NCBI GenBank assembly: GCA_021495925.1
Contig: JAKEKT010000001.1
Coordinates: 496,001-560,000 of the forward strand
Source: Diplodia intermedia
Lineage: Eukaryota > Ascomycota > Dothideomycetes > Botryosphaeriales > Botryosphaeriaceae
Reading direction: 5' to 3'
DNA length: 64,000 nucleotides
Shown: positions 35,284 through 49,528 of the stretch, piece after piece
How positions within the stretch are numbered: position 1 is the stretch's first letter
Layout of the letters: each line of letters starts with the position of its first letter
Notes under the pieces: model-generated
Seen by the model: only the letters and a program-made list of their open reading frames with translations
Told to the model about the DNA's origin: nothing
Databases searched by the model: none
Made by a program: the position numbers and the translations under genes

Positions 35284-38200
35284 AAACGTTTAGAGTTTCG
35301 ACGATAGAATTCTATAATAAGTTCTTTATAGCCGTCGTAGTTTTTCGATGATTTCTAGATGTTGTCCTAGTTTTCTTTCTATTATAGAAGGTATTCGAAC
35401 TAATCGTTAACGTAGCCGCTATCGAGAACCTTTTCTACGATCTAGTTCTTATTTTCGTCGGCGTCTAGGTTTTCTAGTACTATTTCTTCTATTTATTAAA
35501 CTGTTATAACGTTTTCCGAAGCTAGTTCGAGAAGGGCGATATAGAAAACCGAGTGTATCCGTATTATTTCTAGTAGTATAAGGCGAAAATTAACTTTTTT
35601 AATTTATTTATCGATTTTAAACGATTCTATCTTCTTAAAGTCTAGTTTATTATTCGGTCGTCTTATTCTAATATTTTTTCTAAGAAGATAAACCTTATTC
35701 TTTTCTTTTAGCTTTGGTGCCTTCTAGTGCCGTCTATTATAATAGCGGGACATTAAAAATCCGTTATATTCGATATCGAGGCTAAGCTATTTATAAAGTG
35801 CCTTTAGCTAGTCTACTTTAAGGATTTCTTTCTAGATAAGGGATTCGCTTAATATTAGTTTCTAGTAAGCTATTAGTTCGTACCTATAGTTAGCGTAGAA
35901 CGATAATTTCTAAGTCGTAGACGCTTTAAAGCTATTATACGCGAATTAGATAAGAAGTAGTAGTTTAACCTAGTTATTTTATGCGTAGTTAAGATAATAG
36001 CGGAGGTATTATTCGAGCGTCTAGTTAGTTCGTTTCGTTTATTCGTCTATTTACGAATGTGCCGTGGTTAATAGCTTATGTCTTAAACTAAGCTAACGGG
36101 TAAGAGTCTACTAGAATTAAAAGATAAATAGTCGGTCTCTATCTAATACGAGCTCTTCTAGTAACCCGTAATTACTAAGAATTATTCTAAGAAACGTGTA
36201 GACGAGTTCTTTCGCGTTTATTATTTTAAGATATAGTAGGTAGTACGCGTATTTAATAAGCCTATCGACGATAACTAGAATCGAATCGTATAGAACGTTA
36301 GTTAAAGGTTTCTTTAATTAGAGTAGATCCGTAATAAAGTCTAGCGAGATAAATTACTAGGGTCTTTTCGAAGCTAGTAATAGCTAAAGTAAGTCGTATG
36401 GCGCGTGTCTCGAGGCCTTACTTCGAATGTAGAGGTCGCACTGCGAAATTACCCGTTAAACGGTTTTTCGTAGGCTCGAGAAGTAGTAATTTCTAGTAAT
36501 CCTCTCGATTATTTTATCTATTTCTTAGTAACTATATACTAGTGCTTTATAGATGTCCTTAACGATTTCTTCTCGAAGCCTTATCGAGACGTAGACTAAT
36601 TCTAAATATAAAATAATACCGCCTACGTCTCTAGTTAGGCGAGGGTCGTTCTCTACGTTTTTAAGTTTCTAGACTATTACGTTATATTCGTAGGCCTCTC
36701 GAATCTTCTTAGTCTAGGCGTTGCCTTCTAAGCGATACGCCGGAGCTAGTAGTCTAATCGAAATAAGCGAGGTATTAGATGCCTCTTTAAGCCATAATTA
36801 GATAACTCTAAAAATAGATACGCACGTTCTAGCGGGTATAAAGTTATCGTCTTTCTACTTACTTAAGACTATCGGTTATAGTTCTAGCTTTTCTTCTATA
36901 TAGTCGGCTCTTCTACTTAGCGCGTCTACGCGAGCGTTTTCGAATCTCTTTCTATAGATAATCTTTATATTATAGAACGCTAGTTCTTTAGCCTATCTAA
37001 CTTATCGTCGAGTTAGTTTCTTTATAGTAGTAAAGTGCGTAAGGTTCTTATAATCGTAGTAAATTATTATCTAATATTTAACTTCTTCGAGGTAGTATCT
37101 CTATTCTTTAAAAGCCGTAATAATAGCTAATAGTTTCTTATCGTAGACATCGTAGTTAAGCTTCGGGGGCGTCATCTTTCTAGAATAGTACGCGATCGGG
37201 TAGAGCTTATCTTGCTCGTCTAGTTAGCTAATATAAGCGCCGATAGCGTAGTTCGATACGTTCGTCTTTATAATAACGAATAGCTCTAGATTATAAATAC
37301 CTAGAATAGGCGCTTCGTAGAATATTTATTTAAGAGACTTAAATGCCCTCTACTACGCTTCTTTCTATTAGAACTCGTGCTCTTTACGAGTAAGTCTAGT
37401 AAGGGGTTTCGTAACCTTCGTATAGTTTAGAATAAACTTACGATAGAAGTTAGTAAATCTAAGAAAGAATTATACTTTCTTAACGGTTTATAGTTTAGGC
37501 TATTTTCTAATTACGTCTAGTTTTTTCTCGTTCATACTAATATGTCTAGACGTAATAATAAATTCTAGAAATTCTATTTTCTACGTGATTTATTTATACT
37601 TCTCGGGTGCTATTCGTAGGTCTTTCTCTCTAAGTATAAGTAGTATCTTTCGAATGTATTTCTAGTGTTCTTCTAAGGTGTCCGAGTAGATAATAATATT
37701 ATCTAGATACGCGGTATAGAATACGTCTAAATACGGGCGTAGGGTATTATTTACTAGGCTCTAAAATAACGTAGGGGCGTTAGTTAGTCTAAAGAGTATT
37801 ACCGTATATTCGAAGTATTCTAGCCGCGTTCGAAAGGCGGTCTTTCATTCTTCGCCTTCTTTAATACGAACTAAGTAGTATTCTTCGCGAAGGTCGAACT
37901 TAGTAAAGTACTTCGTAGTCTAGAACTTATCTTAGAGTTCGTCGATTCTCGATAATAGATAACGGTTCTTAACCGTAATATCGTTTAGTTAACGGTAGTC
38001 GATATAGAGGCGGAGCTCGCCGTTCTTTTTTAGAACGAATAGAATAAGATAGCCGGCCGATAAAGACGAAGACCGTATATATCTACGTTCTAGATTCTTT
38101 TCGATGTATTTTCTTAAAGCCTTTAACTCGATACGAGATAGCGAGTAGATAGGCTTAAACGTAGGCTATATTTCTAAAATAAGAGGTATCTCGTAATTCT

Positions 38201-41200
38201 AAAGTTAGTATTTCGATAAGAATTCTTTTTCTCGTTTCTCGTAAAGGTCCGTAAATTTCTAGAATTCTTTTAGCACGAATGCTATCTTAAGTAGCGGTAG
38301 TTATTTCTCTAAAGTTATTATCTTTTCTTTAGGCCTTATTTTCCCGTCGAGTTCTCTATGTATTTTCTCGCTTACTAAATTACCTATAGGTATCGGCTTT
38401 CCTCTAGTTAAGTAATCGTATAACGTTTTTTCTCTTTTTACGCTATTATATATAGGGCTAATATTCTAACGTAGTATCGTAGGTACGTTCACTACGTTTA
38501 TATAACGCGCGTAGATTCTCTAGAGATAGTCTTCTTCGACCGACTTTAGATTATTATTCTCTACTAAAGACCCCGTAGATCGTTATATACGTACGATAAT
38601 TCGCTATTCTATTTCTATACTAGGTCGTAAGTAGAGGCGGTATATCTTATCGTCTCTACGCCTTATACGCCTAATTATCGCTAGAAAGATTTCTTAAACT
38701 CTAGCGAAGCTACTTACTTCTACGCTAAGTCGTTACTCTACGCTCTAGACTTCTAGCTTCTAGCTCTTACTCTAGCTCTTCTAGCTCTAGCTTCTAGCTC
38801 TAGCTCTAGTCTCTAGCGTCTAGCTTATTCGTTTTACGGTGGCGAGGTGTTTAGTATACTATTCGTTTAAGAAGATAATTTTCTCGGTTCTCTAGTTAAT
38901 ATATAGTGTATGCGTTTTTAGCTATAGCATTTCTAGAATAATATCGTGTTCTAGTATCTTTATAACGTCTAGATTAATTCTTTTCTTATAGTTAGCGATA
39001 GACATTAGTACTAGCCCTATTTTAATTCTTATTTAATCTTTTTCGTACTATGCGGGTAATCCGTCTATAGTTTAGAGAGGGTAGAACTTATCTTTTTCTT
39101 ACTAATATAGCTAGTGCTTAACGACGAAGAATAGGTCGATATACGTATTCTATACGTCGCTATCGATTATAGCCTAGGCCTTCTTACTATAAAAGGTTAT
39201 CTATAGATGTAGTAATTTAAAGAGTTCTATTTCGATAGATATAATTCCGTTCGATGTGCGTGTAACCTAGTTAAGAGACCTATCTAACGGCCCCTTCTAG
39301 AGTCTCTAACTAGAAAGACCGTCTAGTTTTTCGATTAGACGAGGTCCCCGATAGTTATATCGTCTAGTTATTTTATCTAAAGGGTTGAGTTCTTCTAATA
39401 GGTTTATTTTCCGCGGCTAATTTATCTTTGCTAGTATAGGGTTTCTATTCTTATCTAGTAGTAATAGGATAAGATATTATTCTTATAGTAGGGTCGCTAA
39501 TGTAGGGTATTCTTTTTTAGGGATATAGTGCCTCGTTAGAAGAGTAGTCGGGCGAGACGTATAAGGTCTATATAGTCTTATTTTCGCTAGGCGTTGCGTG
39601 TCTCGTCGCGGAGCTATATACTAATCTCGTCGGTCGTTTAGTAAGAAGATTTCCTCTACGATTATTACTATCGGCCGTTCTATAGTCGGCCTTCTAGTTA
39701 TTCTTCTTAGACTCGGAATTACTAGGTCTTAAGGTCTAGACCGATAGTAGGCGTCTAAGTTATCGTAGAAGTTACATCGTTAGTTCGGCGTATGTTCTCG
39801 TACTAGTTAAGGTGCTTAATAATTCGAGTAAGCGTAGCGGTATTACGTTCGTTCTCGGCCTCGCTAGACTCGAAGATACTATCGTAGAGCTCGCCCGTAT
39901 CGCTATTTACTAGGTTCTCGTTTCGGGGTAGCGTCTTAATAAGCTCGTCGATGTCTTACTAGATTCGAGTACGTTAGATGGCTTAGACGCGTCGAGGTTT
40001 CGGGTATTATCTTATAGCGTCTTTATCGCTTTAATAAATAGTATAGTTATCGTCGTAACACGTAGTCTAGCTTAAACTAGCGTGTTCGAATGTCTTAAGT
40101 ACTCTACGTCGCCTATTAATCTTCTCGAATAGATCGTTCTTCTCTAGCTTAAGCGTTAAGAAGAGCTCTCGTTAAGTCTTCTAGTTATCTCTAGTAGTAG
40201 TTATAGTATTACGTGTCTTCTTCTTAGAGTTATATAAGTAGCGATACGTCTTATTCTATTTATCGCCGTAGTAGATATATAGCCTCTTCTTAAATCGAGA
40301 CTTCTATTAGAGTGTTTATTCTTTACGTTACGTACGTTTATCTTTTCTATAGTTCTAACTTCTACTCTTATTATTATTTATCGGGGCGCCTCTTTAGATA
40401 TTATCTAATTTTATAGCATCGCCTTCTTTCTAAGTATAGCGAGGTCGTTAAGGCTAGACGCTATTAGCTTTATAGAACTTCTTATTAAACTATCGTTTAT
40501 TACGTTATCGATCTATAAGCTATACTAGCTCGATAAGCTTAGATAGGTTCTCGGGCCTATCGTAATAAACTATAGCGTCTTTAATTTTCTCTCTTAGTCT
40601 CTAGTAGTAGAAAGTCTATAGAGTGGCGTTAGAGTGCTATTCGGTAGTAAGATAGACTATATTCTAGAACTAAGTAGTATAGTCTTAGATAGATTTCTTC
40701 TATTTAAGGTTTATTAAGATACGGGTAGCTAAGCGAGCTTCGTCGAGACCGGTAAATACTTTCTTAAGGGCCCGCGTAAAGATTAAGTAGCTATTAAAGA
40801 GCTTAATCGTTATCTCGTTTTGTTGCTCGAATAGCTTCTTCTATTGCTCTCGTTTATAGAAACGAAATTATTACTCCGCGAAGTTACGTAGAAAGATACT
40901 AGTATAGAGTACCTTCTTCGCTTTGTTAGTAAATTATTCGTAAAAGAAGTAAATATAGTCGTTTAGCTAGATAATAAAGTTCTATATCTTCTTACGATCT
41001 TCTCGATATAGGTCGGGTTTCGGGACCTTAATCTTAGTAGTAGGTACTACTATAAGTTTCGCGGTCGCCGTATATGCCGATATAGCTAGTAGCGTGGGTC
41101 GGCGTTATAGCGCCCTAAGCTTCTTTTTAAGTTAGGCATTTTTCTCGCTTTAGTCGCGGAATTAGCTCTAGAGCTGCCCGAGCCTACTTTAGATATCGTT

Positions 41201-41355
41201 AATTATTTAAAATAGGTTCGCTATTATAGGCTATTAGAGATTATTACTTATAAGAACGTCTATATTACTACTTTATTAGTAATTTCTATACTAGAATATA
41301 CTTTTCTATATAGAAGTTAACTGTCTTTCTTCTCTTATAAGAATAATAGTTAAAG
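35284..41355 (-). pseudogene. Gypsy-1 gag-pol relic
   Basis: Minus-strand coding relic in the order gag, zinc knuckle, protease, reverse transcriptase, RNase H, integrase, chromodomain, read from right to left. The reverse transcriptase keeps recognisable runs such as IEKNLERRYIR and FTKFDLREEY on either side of in-frame stops. A run of CTAGCT-type hexamers lies near 38,750-38,825 between protease and reverse transcriptase. All long frames are broken. Confidence 0.82.
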
Positions 41356-41767
41356 TATAACGGTAGGCTTCTTTTACTAAGCTTCGGAGTCGCTTAGCAG
41401 ATAAATTAAACCGAAGGTTTTATCTTAAAGAGATAAGAGGGAAATAATAATAATTAGATAGAAAGATATTACGTAATTATATAATATATAGTAAGCCGAT
41501 TACCTCTAAATTAATAAGGTTTAAATTAGAACTTTAAGTTAACTACGAAGAATTAAGATGCTAGCTAAGAGAGTATATCTATATATCGTAGATAAGCTAG
41601 TTATAATTTAGTATACTCTTTCTTAAGAGTAGTATTATTTAATGCTATTTATTAAGGGCATCATAAGGTGTGCCCTTAGTAGAGAATACTAGTAGGTCGC
41701 ACGTAACCTTAATACTTCGGATAGTTTTCGAGATTTCGACTTTCGGCTTCTATCGCTACTAAGCGGT
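41356..41767 (-). repeat. 5' LTR of gypsy-1, inner part
   Basis: 412 bp that match the first half of 33725-34510. The LTR is interrupted at 41767 by gypsy-2 and resumes at 50271 after the duplicated GCGGT. Confidence 0.9.
41763..41767. repeat. Target-site duplication GCGGT of gypsy-2
   Basis: GCGGT precedes gypsy-2 here and follows it at 50266-50270. It belongs to the gypsy-1 LTR, where the uninterrupted left LTR reads the same. Confidence 0.9.
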
Positions 41768-42504
41768 TATTACGAACCCTAAGATATAAGGGCTTTATAA
41801 CTCTAAGAACTAAAAGCCCGCACGGAAAAAAGCACCGTAAGGGCTAATAAGCCTTACGGGTAATAGAGCCGCACGGCTAGAAAACCTACACGGAAAGAAC
41901 GCCTATAGAAACCTAGAAAGAGTAGAAGACCATACATAATAGAAAGCCCGTAAAGAAAGTAGAACCGTAGAAATATAGTCTTACTAGATTAGAATCCCGT
42001 AAGAAATGCGAAATCTAGAAAGTAGAAAATAAGCGTAGAGATGCGAATAGAAGTAAGTTAGTAGTTACGTCCGCGTAGAAGTAATAGAAGCCGAAAGTCG
42101 AAAATCTAAAAGCTATTTAAAGCGCCGACGTTACGTACGCCCTATCTAATTCTTAAAGTTCTAAGATTTAGTTAGACTTAGCACTCTAAACTACTAAACC
42201 CTTAAGTTTAGACGTTTATTCGTCTTAACACGAATAAACTACTAAATACTAGATTATAACTAGCTTTTCTATAGTATATAGATATACTCTCTTAGCTAGC
42301 ATCTTAACCCTTTATAGTTAACTTAAAGTTCTAATTTAAACTCTATTAATTTAGAGGTAACCGGCTTACTATACATCGTATAATTACGTAATATCTTCTT
42401 ATTTAATTATTATCATTCACCTCTTATCTCTCTAAGATAAACCCTTCGATTTAATCCACCTACTAAGCGACTTCGAAGCTTAGTAAAAGAAGCCTACCGT
42501 TATA
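41768..42504 (+). repeat. 5' LTR of gypsy-2
   Basis: 737 bp from TATTACGAACC to CTACCGTTATA, equal in length to the right LTR. The TG and CA ends are converted to TA. Confidence 0.9.
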
Positions 42505-45500
42505 CTTTAACTACTATTCTTATAAGAGAAGAAAGATAGTTAATTTCTAAAATAGAAAGTATCTCTAGTATAGAAATTACTAATAAAGTAGCAACATAGA
42601 CGTTTCTATAAGTAATAATTTCTAACGCCCTATAATAGAAGACCTATTCTAAATAATTAATAATATCTAAAACGAGCTCGAATAGCTCTAGAAATAGTTT
42701 CGCGACTAGAGCGAGAAAAACGCGCGGCTTAGAGAAGAACTCGAAACCCTTCGAAGTCGACTCGCGCTAGTAGCACCTCTAGTCGCGATAACTATCGAAC
42801 TAGTAGTAACACCCGCTACGAAAGTTAAGGTCCCGAAATCTAATCTATATCGAGACGATCGAAAAAAGATATAGAACTTTATTATCTAGCTTAACGACTA
42901 TATCTACTTCTCTTACGAAGAATTCGCTAACGAATTAAAGAAGATACTCTACGCTAATATCTTTCTACGCGACTTCGTAGAATAATAGTTCCGTCCGTAT
43001 AAACGAGAATAGTAAGAGAAGCCCCCTAGATAAAGAAATAAAGCTACGATTAAACTCTTCGATAGTTATCGAGTCTTTATTAAGGCCCTTAAGAAGGCCT
43101 TTATTAGTCTCGACGAAGTCCGTCTCGCTATCCGTACTCTAATAAATCTTAAGCAAAGAAAAACTATCTAGAACTATACTACTCGATTCTAGAACGTAGT
43201 CTATCTTACTATCGAGTAGCATACTAACGCGACCCTATAGACGTTCTACTACTAGAGACTAAAAGAGAAAATTAAGAACGCTATAGTCTACTACGATAGG
43301 CTCGAAAGCCTATCTAAGCTTATCGATCTAGCTTAACTTATAAACCGACGACGTAACGAGCGATAGTTCGATAAAAAGCCTTACGAAGCTAATAGTATCT
43401 AGCTACGGCGACCTCGTTATACTTAGAAAGAGGGTAATGCTATAGAGTTAGATAACATCTAACGAAGCACCTCGACGAGCAATAATAAGAGTAGAGAATA
43501 GAATAATAAAAAAAGTAGATATACGTAACGTAAGAAGTAAACACTCTAATAGAAGTCTCGATTCGAGAAGAGACTATATATCTACTACGGCGATAAATAG
43601 AATAGAACGTATCGCTACTTATATAACTCTAAGAAGAAGGCACGTAATACTACGACTACTACTAGAAATAACTAGAAGACTTAACGGGAGCTCTTCTTAA
43701 CGCTTAAACTAGAAGAAGTCGACCTATTCGATAAAATCGATAGGCGATAAAGAGTACTTAACACGCCTAAATACGCGATGCTTAGCTAGACCGCGTATTA
43801 CGACGACGATTATATTACTTATTAAAGCGATAAAGATGCTACGAGATAGTATCTAAAGTCTTAACTCGTATAAGCTATTCTCCGTACCCGTACTTAGTAA
43901 GATATCGACGAGTTTATCGAGGCGCTACTCTAAAATAACGATTTAGTAAATAGCGACACGGGAGACTTCTATAATAGTACCTTCGAATCTAGCGACGCCG
44001 GAAGCGAATAAGACGCGGCCATACTTACGCGAATTATCGAATACCTTAGATAGTACGAAAGTATACGCCGAACCGACGATACGACTTCTACTACGATCTA
44101 GACATCTATTAACGGGCTAGGCCTAGACATCTAGTAATTTCGAATCTAGAAAGAAACACTAGAAGAACGGCTATAGAACGGCTAGTAGTAATATTTCTAA
44201 AAGAAATTCTTATATTAAATAGCGAAGAAGATTAGTTAGTAGCTACGAGATAAAGCACGTAACGTCTAGCGAGAATAAGATCGTAGAAGTCTTATACGCC
44301 TTACTAGACTACTCTTCTAAAGAAAAGCCGTATCTATTAGAAGGAACACTCTATATTAGCGACCCTACTATAAGAATAACACCTCGCCCTACTACTATTA
44401 GATAAGGGTCGGAACCTTATACTAGTAAAGATAAATCCTCCGCGGATAATAAATCTAATAAAAGGGCTCGACCCTTCGAATAGAGCAACTAGATAATATA
44501 ACTATCGAAGACCTCGTCTAATCGAAAAACTAGACGGCCTTTCTAGTTAGAGACTCTAGAAGAGGCCGTTAGATAGGTCTCTTAATTAGATTACACGTAC
44601 ATCGAACGAAATTATATCTATCGAAATAGAACTCTTTAAACTACTACATCTATAAATAACCTTTTATAGTAAGAAGACCTAGGCTATAATCGATAGCGGC
44701 GTATAGAGTACGTATATTAACTTATTCTTCGTCGTTAAGCACTAGTTATATTAGTAAGAAAAAGATAAGTCTTACCCTCTCTAAACTATAGACGAATTAC
44801 CCGCTTAGTACGAAAAAGATTAGATAAAAATCGAAATAGGGCTAGCACTAATAACTATTACTAACTATAAGAAAAAAATTAATCTAGACGTTATAAAGAT
44901 ACTAGAACACGATATTATTCTAGAAATACTATAGCTAAAGATACACGCACTATATATTAACTAGAGAACCGAGAAAATTATCTTTTCGAACGAATAATAT
45001 ATTAAACACCTCGCCATCGCAAGACGAATAGGCTAGACGCTAGAAGATAGAGCTAGAGCTAGAAGCTAGAGCTAGAAGAGCTAGAGTAAGAGCTAAAAGC
45101 TAGAAGTCTAAAGCGTAGAGTAACGACCCGGCGTAAAAGTAAGTAGCTTCGCTAGAGTTTAGAAAATCTCTCTAGCGGTAGTTAAGCGTATAAAGCGTAG
45201 AGGCGATAAGGTCTATTACCTTTACTTACGACCTAGCGCGGAAATAAACTAGCGGATTATTATAAGAATATCGGCCCATCGAAGCTAGTTCGGTAAAAGA
45301 TTACCTACTAGAGAAAAAGCCGATATCTATAACTAAGGGTTAGACTACCGCGTATCCCGTAGTTCTTCTTAAACGGGGCCTCTAGAAGAGAATAATAGTC
45401 TAAAGTTAGTCGAAGAAGACTACTTCTAGAGAATCTACGCGCGTTATATAAACGTAGCGTTAAACGGTTATCTAATAAGAGAAAAACCGATACTCGCGAC

Positions 45501-48500
45501 TCGAAAGTAAGTCACCGCGTACCCCGTAGTAATTTCTAGAAGTTAACTAAATAGGCCTATCGAAGCTAGTTCGATTCACGATTATCTAACTAGAAGAAAG
45601 CCGATATCTGTAGATAACCTAGCAAGCGAGAAAACATATAGAAAACTCGGCGGGGTAATAAGACCTAAAAAAATAACGATACTAGAGAAATAACTACTAC
45701 TATCCGAAATAGCCTCTATACTAGAAGAATTCTAGAAGTTTACGGATCTCTATAAGAAAAGAGAAAAAGAATTCTTACCGAAACACTAATCTTAGAATTA
45801 TAAGATACCTCTTATTCTAGAAACGTAGCCTACGTTTAAGCTAATATACTCGCTATTACGAAACGAGTTAGAGGCTTTAAGAAAATATATCGAGAAGAAT
45901 CTAGAACGCGAATATATACGGCCTTCGTCTTTATCGGCCGGCTATTTTATTCTATTCGTCTCGAAGAAAAACGACGAGCTTCGCCTCTATATTAATTACC
46001 GATAACTAAACGATATTACGGTTAAGAACCGTTATCTATTATCGAGAATCGACGAACTCTAAGATAAGTTTTAGACGGTAAAGTACTTTACTAAGTTCGA
46101 CCTTCGCGAAGAATACCACTTAGTCCGTATTAAAGAAGACGAAGAATAAAAGACCGCCTTTTAAACGCGGCTAGAATACTTCGAGTACACGGTAATATCT
46201 TTCGGGCTAATTAACGCCCCTATATTATTCTAGAGCCTAGTAAACGATACCCTACGCCCGTATTTAAACGTATTCTACACCGCGTATCTAGATAATATCA
46301 TCATCTACTCGAACACCTTAGAAGAACATCGGAAATATATTCGAAAGATACTACTTATACTTAGAGAAAAGAACCTACGGATCGCACCTAAGAAGTATAA
46401 ATAAATTACGTAGAAAATAGAATTTCTAGAATTCGTTATCACATCTAGACATATTAGTATAAACGAGAAAAAGCTAGACGTAATTAAAGAATAGCCCGAA
46501 CTACGAACTATTAAAGAAGTATAATTCTTCTTAGAATTCGCTAACTTCTACCGTAAGTTTATTCTAAACTATACGAAGGTTACGAAGCTTCTTACTAGAC
46601 TTACTCGTAAAGAGCACGGGTTTTAATAGAAAGAAGCGTAGTAGAAAGCATTTAAGTCTCTTAAGCGAATATTTTACGAAGCGCCCATTCTAGATATTTA
46701 TAATCTAGAGCTACTCGTTATTATAGAAACGAACGCATTAGACTACGCCATCGACGCTTATATTAGCTAACTAGACGAATAAGATAAGCTCCATCTAATC
46801 GCGTACTATTCTAGAAAGATAACGCCTTCGGAGCTTAACTATAATGTCTACGATAAGAAACTATTAGCTATTATTACGGCTTTTAAAGAATAGAGACACT
46901 ACCTCGAAGAAGCTAAATACTAGATAATAGTTTACTACGATTATAAGAACCTTACGTACTTTACTACTACGAAGAAACTAACTCGACGATAAGTTAGATA
47001 GACTAAAGAATTAGCATTCTATAATATAAAGATTATCTATAAAAAAGAATCTAAAAACGCTCGCGCCGACGCGCTAAGTAGAAGAGTCGACCACGTAGAA
47101 GAAAAGCTAGAATTATAACTAGTAGTTCTAAACGAATAGAAAGACGGCAGCCTTATACCCGCTAGAACGTATACATCTATTTTTAGAGTGGTCTAATTAT
47201 AGCTAAAAGAAGCATCTAATACCTCGCTTACCTCGATTAGACTACTAGCTTCGACGTATCGCTTAGAAGGTAACGCCTAGATAAAGAAGATCTAAGAGGC
47301 CTACGAATATAACGTAATAGTCTAGAAACTCGAAAACGTAGAGAACGACCCTCGCTTAACTAGAGACGTCGACGATACTATTCTATATTTAGAATTAGTC
47401 TACGTTCTAATAAAGCTACGGGAAGAAATCGTTAAAGATATCTACGAAGTATTAGCGCACGGTTATTAAGAAATAGATAAGACGATCGAGAGAATTACTA
47501 GAAATTACTACTTTTCGGGCCTACGAAGAACCGTTTAACGGATAGTTTCGTAGTACGATCTTTATATCTAAAGTAAGGCCTCGAGACACGCACTCTACGG
47601 CTTACTCTAGCTACTATTAGTTCCGAAAAGACTCTAGTAATTCATCTCGCTAGACTTTATTACGAATCTACTAGAGTTAGTAGAACTACTTACTAAGGTT
47701 AAATACGACTCGATTCTAGTTATCGTTAATAGGCTAACTAAGTACGCGTATTACCTACCCTATCTTAAAACGGTAAACGCGGAAGAACTCGTCTATACGT
47801 TTCTTAGAATAATTCTCGGTAACTACGGGTTACTAGAAGAGCTCGTGTTAGATAAAGATCGACTATTTATCTTCTAATTCTAGTAGACTCTTACTCGTTA
47901 ACTTAGTTCTAAGCATAAGCTATCTACTACGGCATATTCGTAAATAGACGGATAAATAGAACGAACTAACTAGACGCTCGAATAATATCTACGCTATTAT
48001 CTTAACTATATCTAGAATAATTAGATCGAACTACTACCCTTAGCCTAGTTCGTATATAATAGCTCGAAAGCGTCGGTAACTTAGAAATCTTCGTTCTACG
48101 CTAATTACGAATATAAGTCTATAGCTTATTAGAAACTAATATCTAGCGAATCTCTTACCTAGAAAGAAATTCTTAAAGCCGACTAGCTAAAAGCGCTACA
48201 CGACTAGCTACGCCTCGACATCGAATTTAACGAATACCTAATATCCCGCTACTATAATAGACGGCACTAGAAGGCACCGAAGCTAAAGAAGAAAAATAAA
48301 GTCTATCTTCTTAGAAAAAATATTAGAACACGACGACCTAATAATAAGCTAGATTTTAAGAAAATCGAACCATTCGAAATTAAGAAGAAACTAGACGAAG
48401 TTAATTACCGCCTTAAGCTATCTAATAATATAAGAATTAATCTAGTATTCTATATCGAACTTCTCGAACTAGCCCCGAAAAACGTTATAATAGTTTAATA

Positions 48501-48750
48501 AACGAAAGAGATAGTACTAGAAAACCTAGACGCCGACGAAAATAAAGAATAAATCGTAGAAAAGATTCTTAATAGCGGCTACTCTAACGATTAGTTTAGC
48601 TACTTAATTAAATAGAAAGAAGAATAGAACAATATCTAGAAACTACTAGAAAATTATAACGGCTATAAAGATCTTATTATAGAATTCTACCGTCGAAATT
48701 CTAAGCGCCCTATATCGGCATCTTACTAGAGAGAAAGGCCTCGAGGTTAA
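42505..48750 (+). pseudogene. Gypsy-2 gag-pol relic
   Basis: Full-length gag-pol relic in the chromovirus order, ending with a chromodomain-like segment (VEKILNSGY near 48,555, and LENYNGYKDL near 48,650). In-frame TAA and TAG codons replace many Gln and Trp codons, as RIP predicts. A GAGCTA-type hexamer run lies near 45,045-45,115 between protease and reverse transcriptase, matching that of gypsy-1. No functional domain is left. Confidence 0.85.
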
Positions 48751-48799
48751 ACGAAGATAAAGCCCGCGCCCGATTAACCGGCTCGAACGACTTCGACGG

Positions 48800-49440
48800 C
48801 ACGGTAGAACTCGAAGATCTAGTAGAATTTATATCGATATTAGCTAAGAAATCGCTACGTAAACGCTTTAGCGATCGCTTCTTCTTAGTATTTTTAGAGT
48901 TAACGAAATCTCTAGTAGCTAACCGCTCTAATACTAGACGATCTTCTTCTTCTAAAGTAGTAATATTCTCCGCAACGAAAGCTTAATTAAGAATAGCAAG
49001 ACCTCGTTTCTTAAGCAAGCGGCGCTACTTACGAAGTCGAGATAACTTAGTTAAAGCTAACTAAGTACGCTTCTTAACCTACTACTAGAGTTTCTTTAAC
49101 TTCTTTAAGAAAGTCTAAAGGGCATTATACTTAATCTTCTTCTTAGTTCGAATCCGCTCTTGCTAACGGCGAAGACGATTTACTAGTTAATTAGTAAAGA
49201 AAGTAAGAAGAAGAAAAAAAACTTACTCGCCGCTATAGAAAAACGCTAAGCATTATATATACTAGAACCCCGCGTAATACACTCTCTATAACGAGAAGAA
49301 CGAGAACCTACGCGATAAACGCGACCGTTAGCTACGTAATTAAAGTAAGCACGCGTAATCGAAGTAAGAGTAGTAGTAATAGATAACTTCGTACGATAAG
49401 AAGATTCGTCGTAAGAACGCTTAAGAGATATAATAAAGCT
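48800..49440 (-). pseudogene. Antisense extra ORF relic in gypsy-2
   Basis: Opposite to pol, between the chromodomain and 3' LTR, a mostly open frame (SLKRSYDESSYRTKLS near its start) with only scattered stops corresponds to the antisense frame of gypsy-1. The expected start Met reads Ile. Function unknown. Confidence 0.45.
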
Positions 49441-49515
49441 TATAGAAGAAAAAAGAAACCACTCTAGAATTAGAAGATATATACGACTAGTAAATCTTCG
49501 GGTTAAAGATTCTTA

Positions 49516-49528
49516 AGATAGGGGGTAG
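49516..49528 (+). other. Polypurine tract of gypsy-2
   Basis: AGATAGGGGGTAG directly before the 3' LTR, the expected primer for plus-strand DNA synthesis. Confidence 0.75.

Noticed and set aside
41350..42510. A tail-to-tail pair of LTRs as one complex repeat unit
   Set aside because: The GCGGT duplication and the equal LTR lengths show it is a gypsy-1 LTR interrupted by gypsy-2, followed by the gypsy-2 5' LTR.
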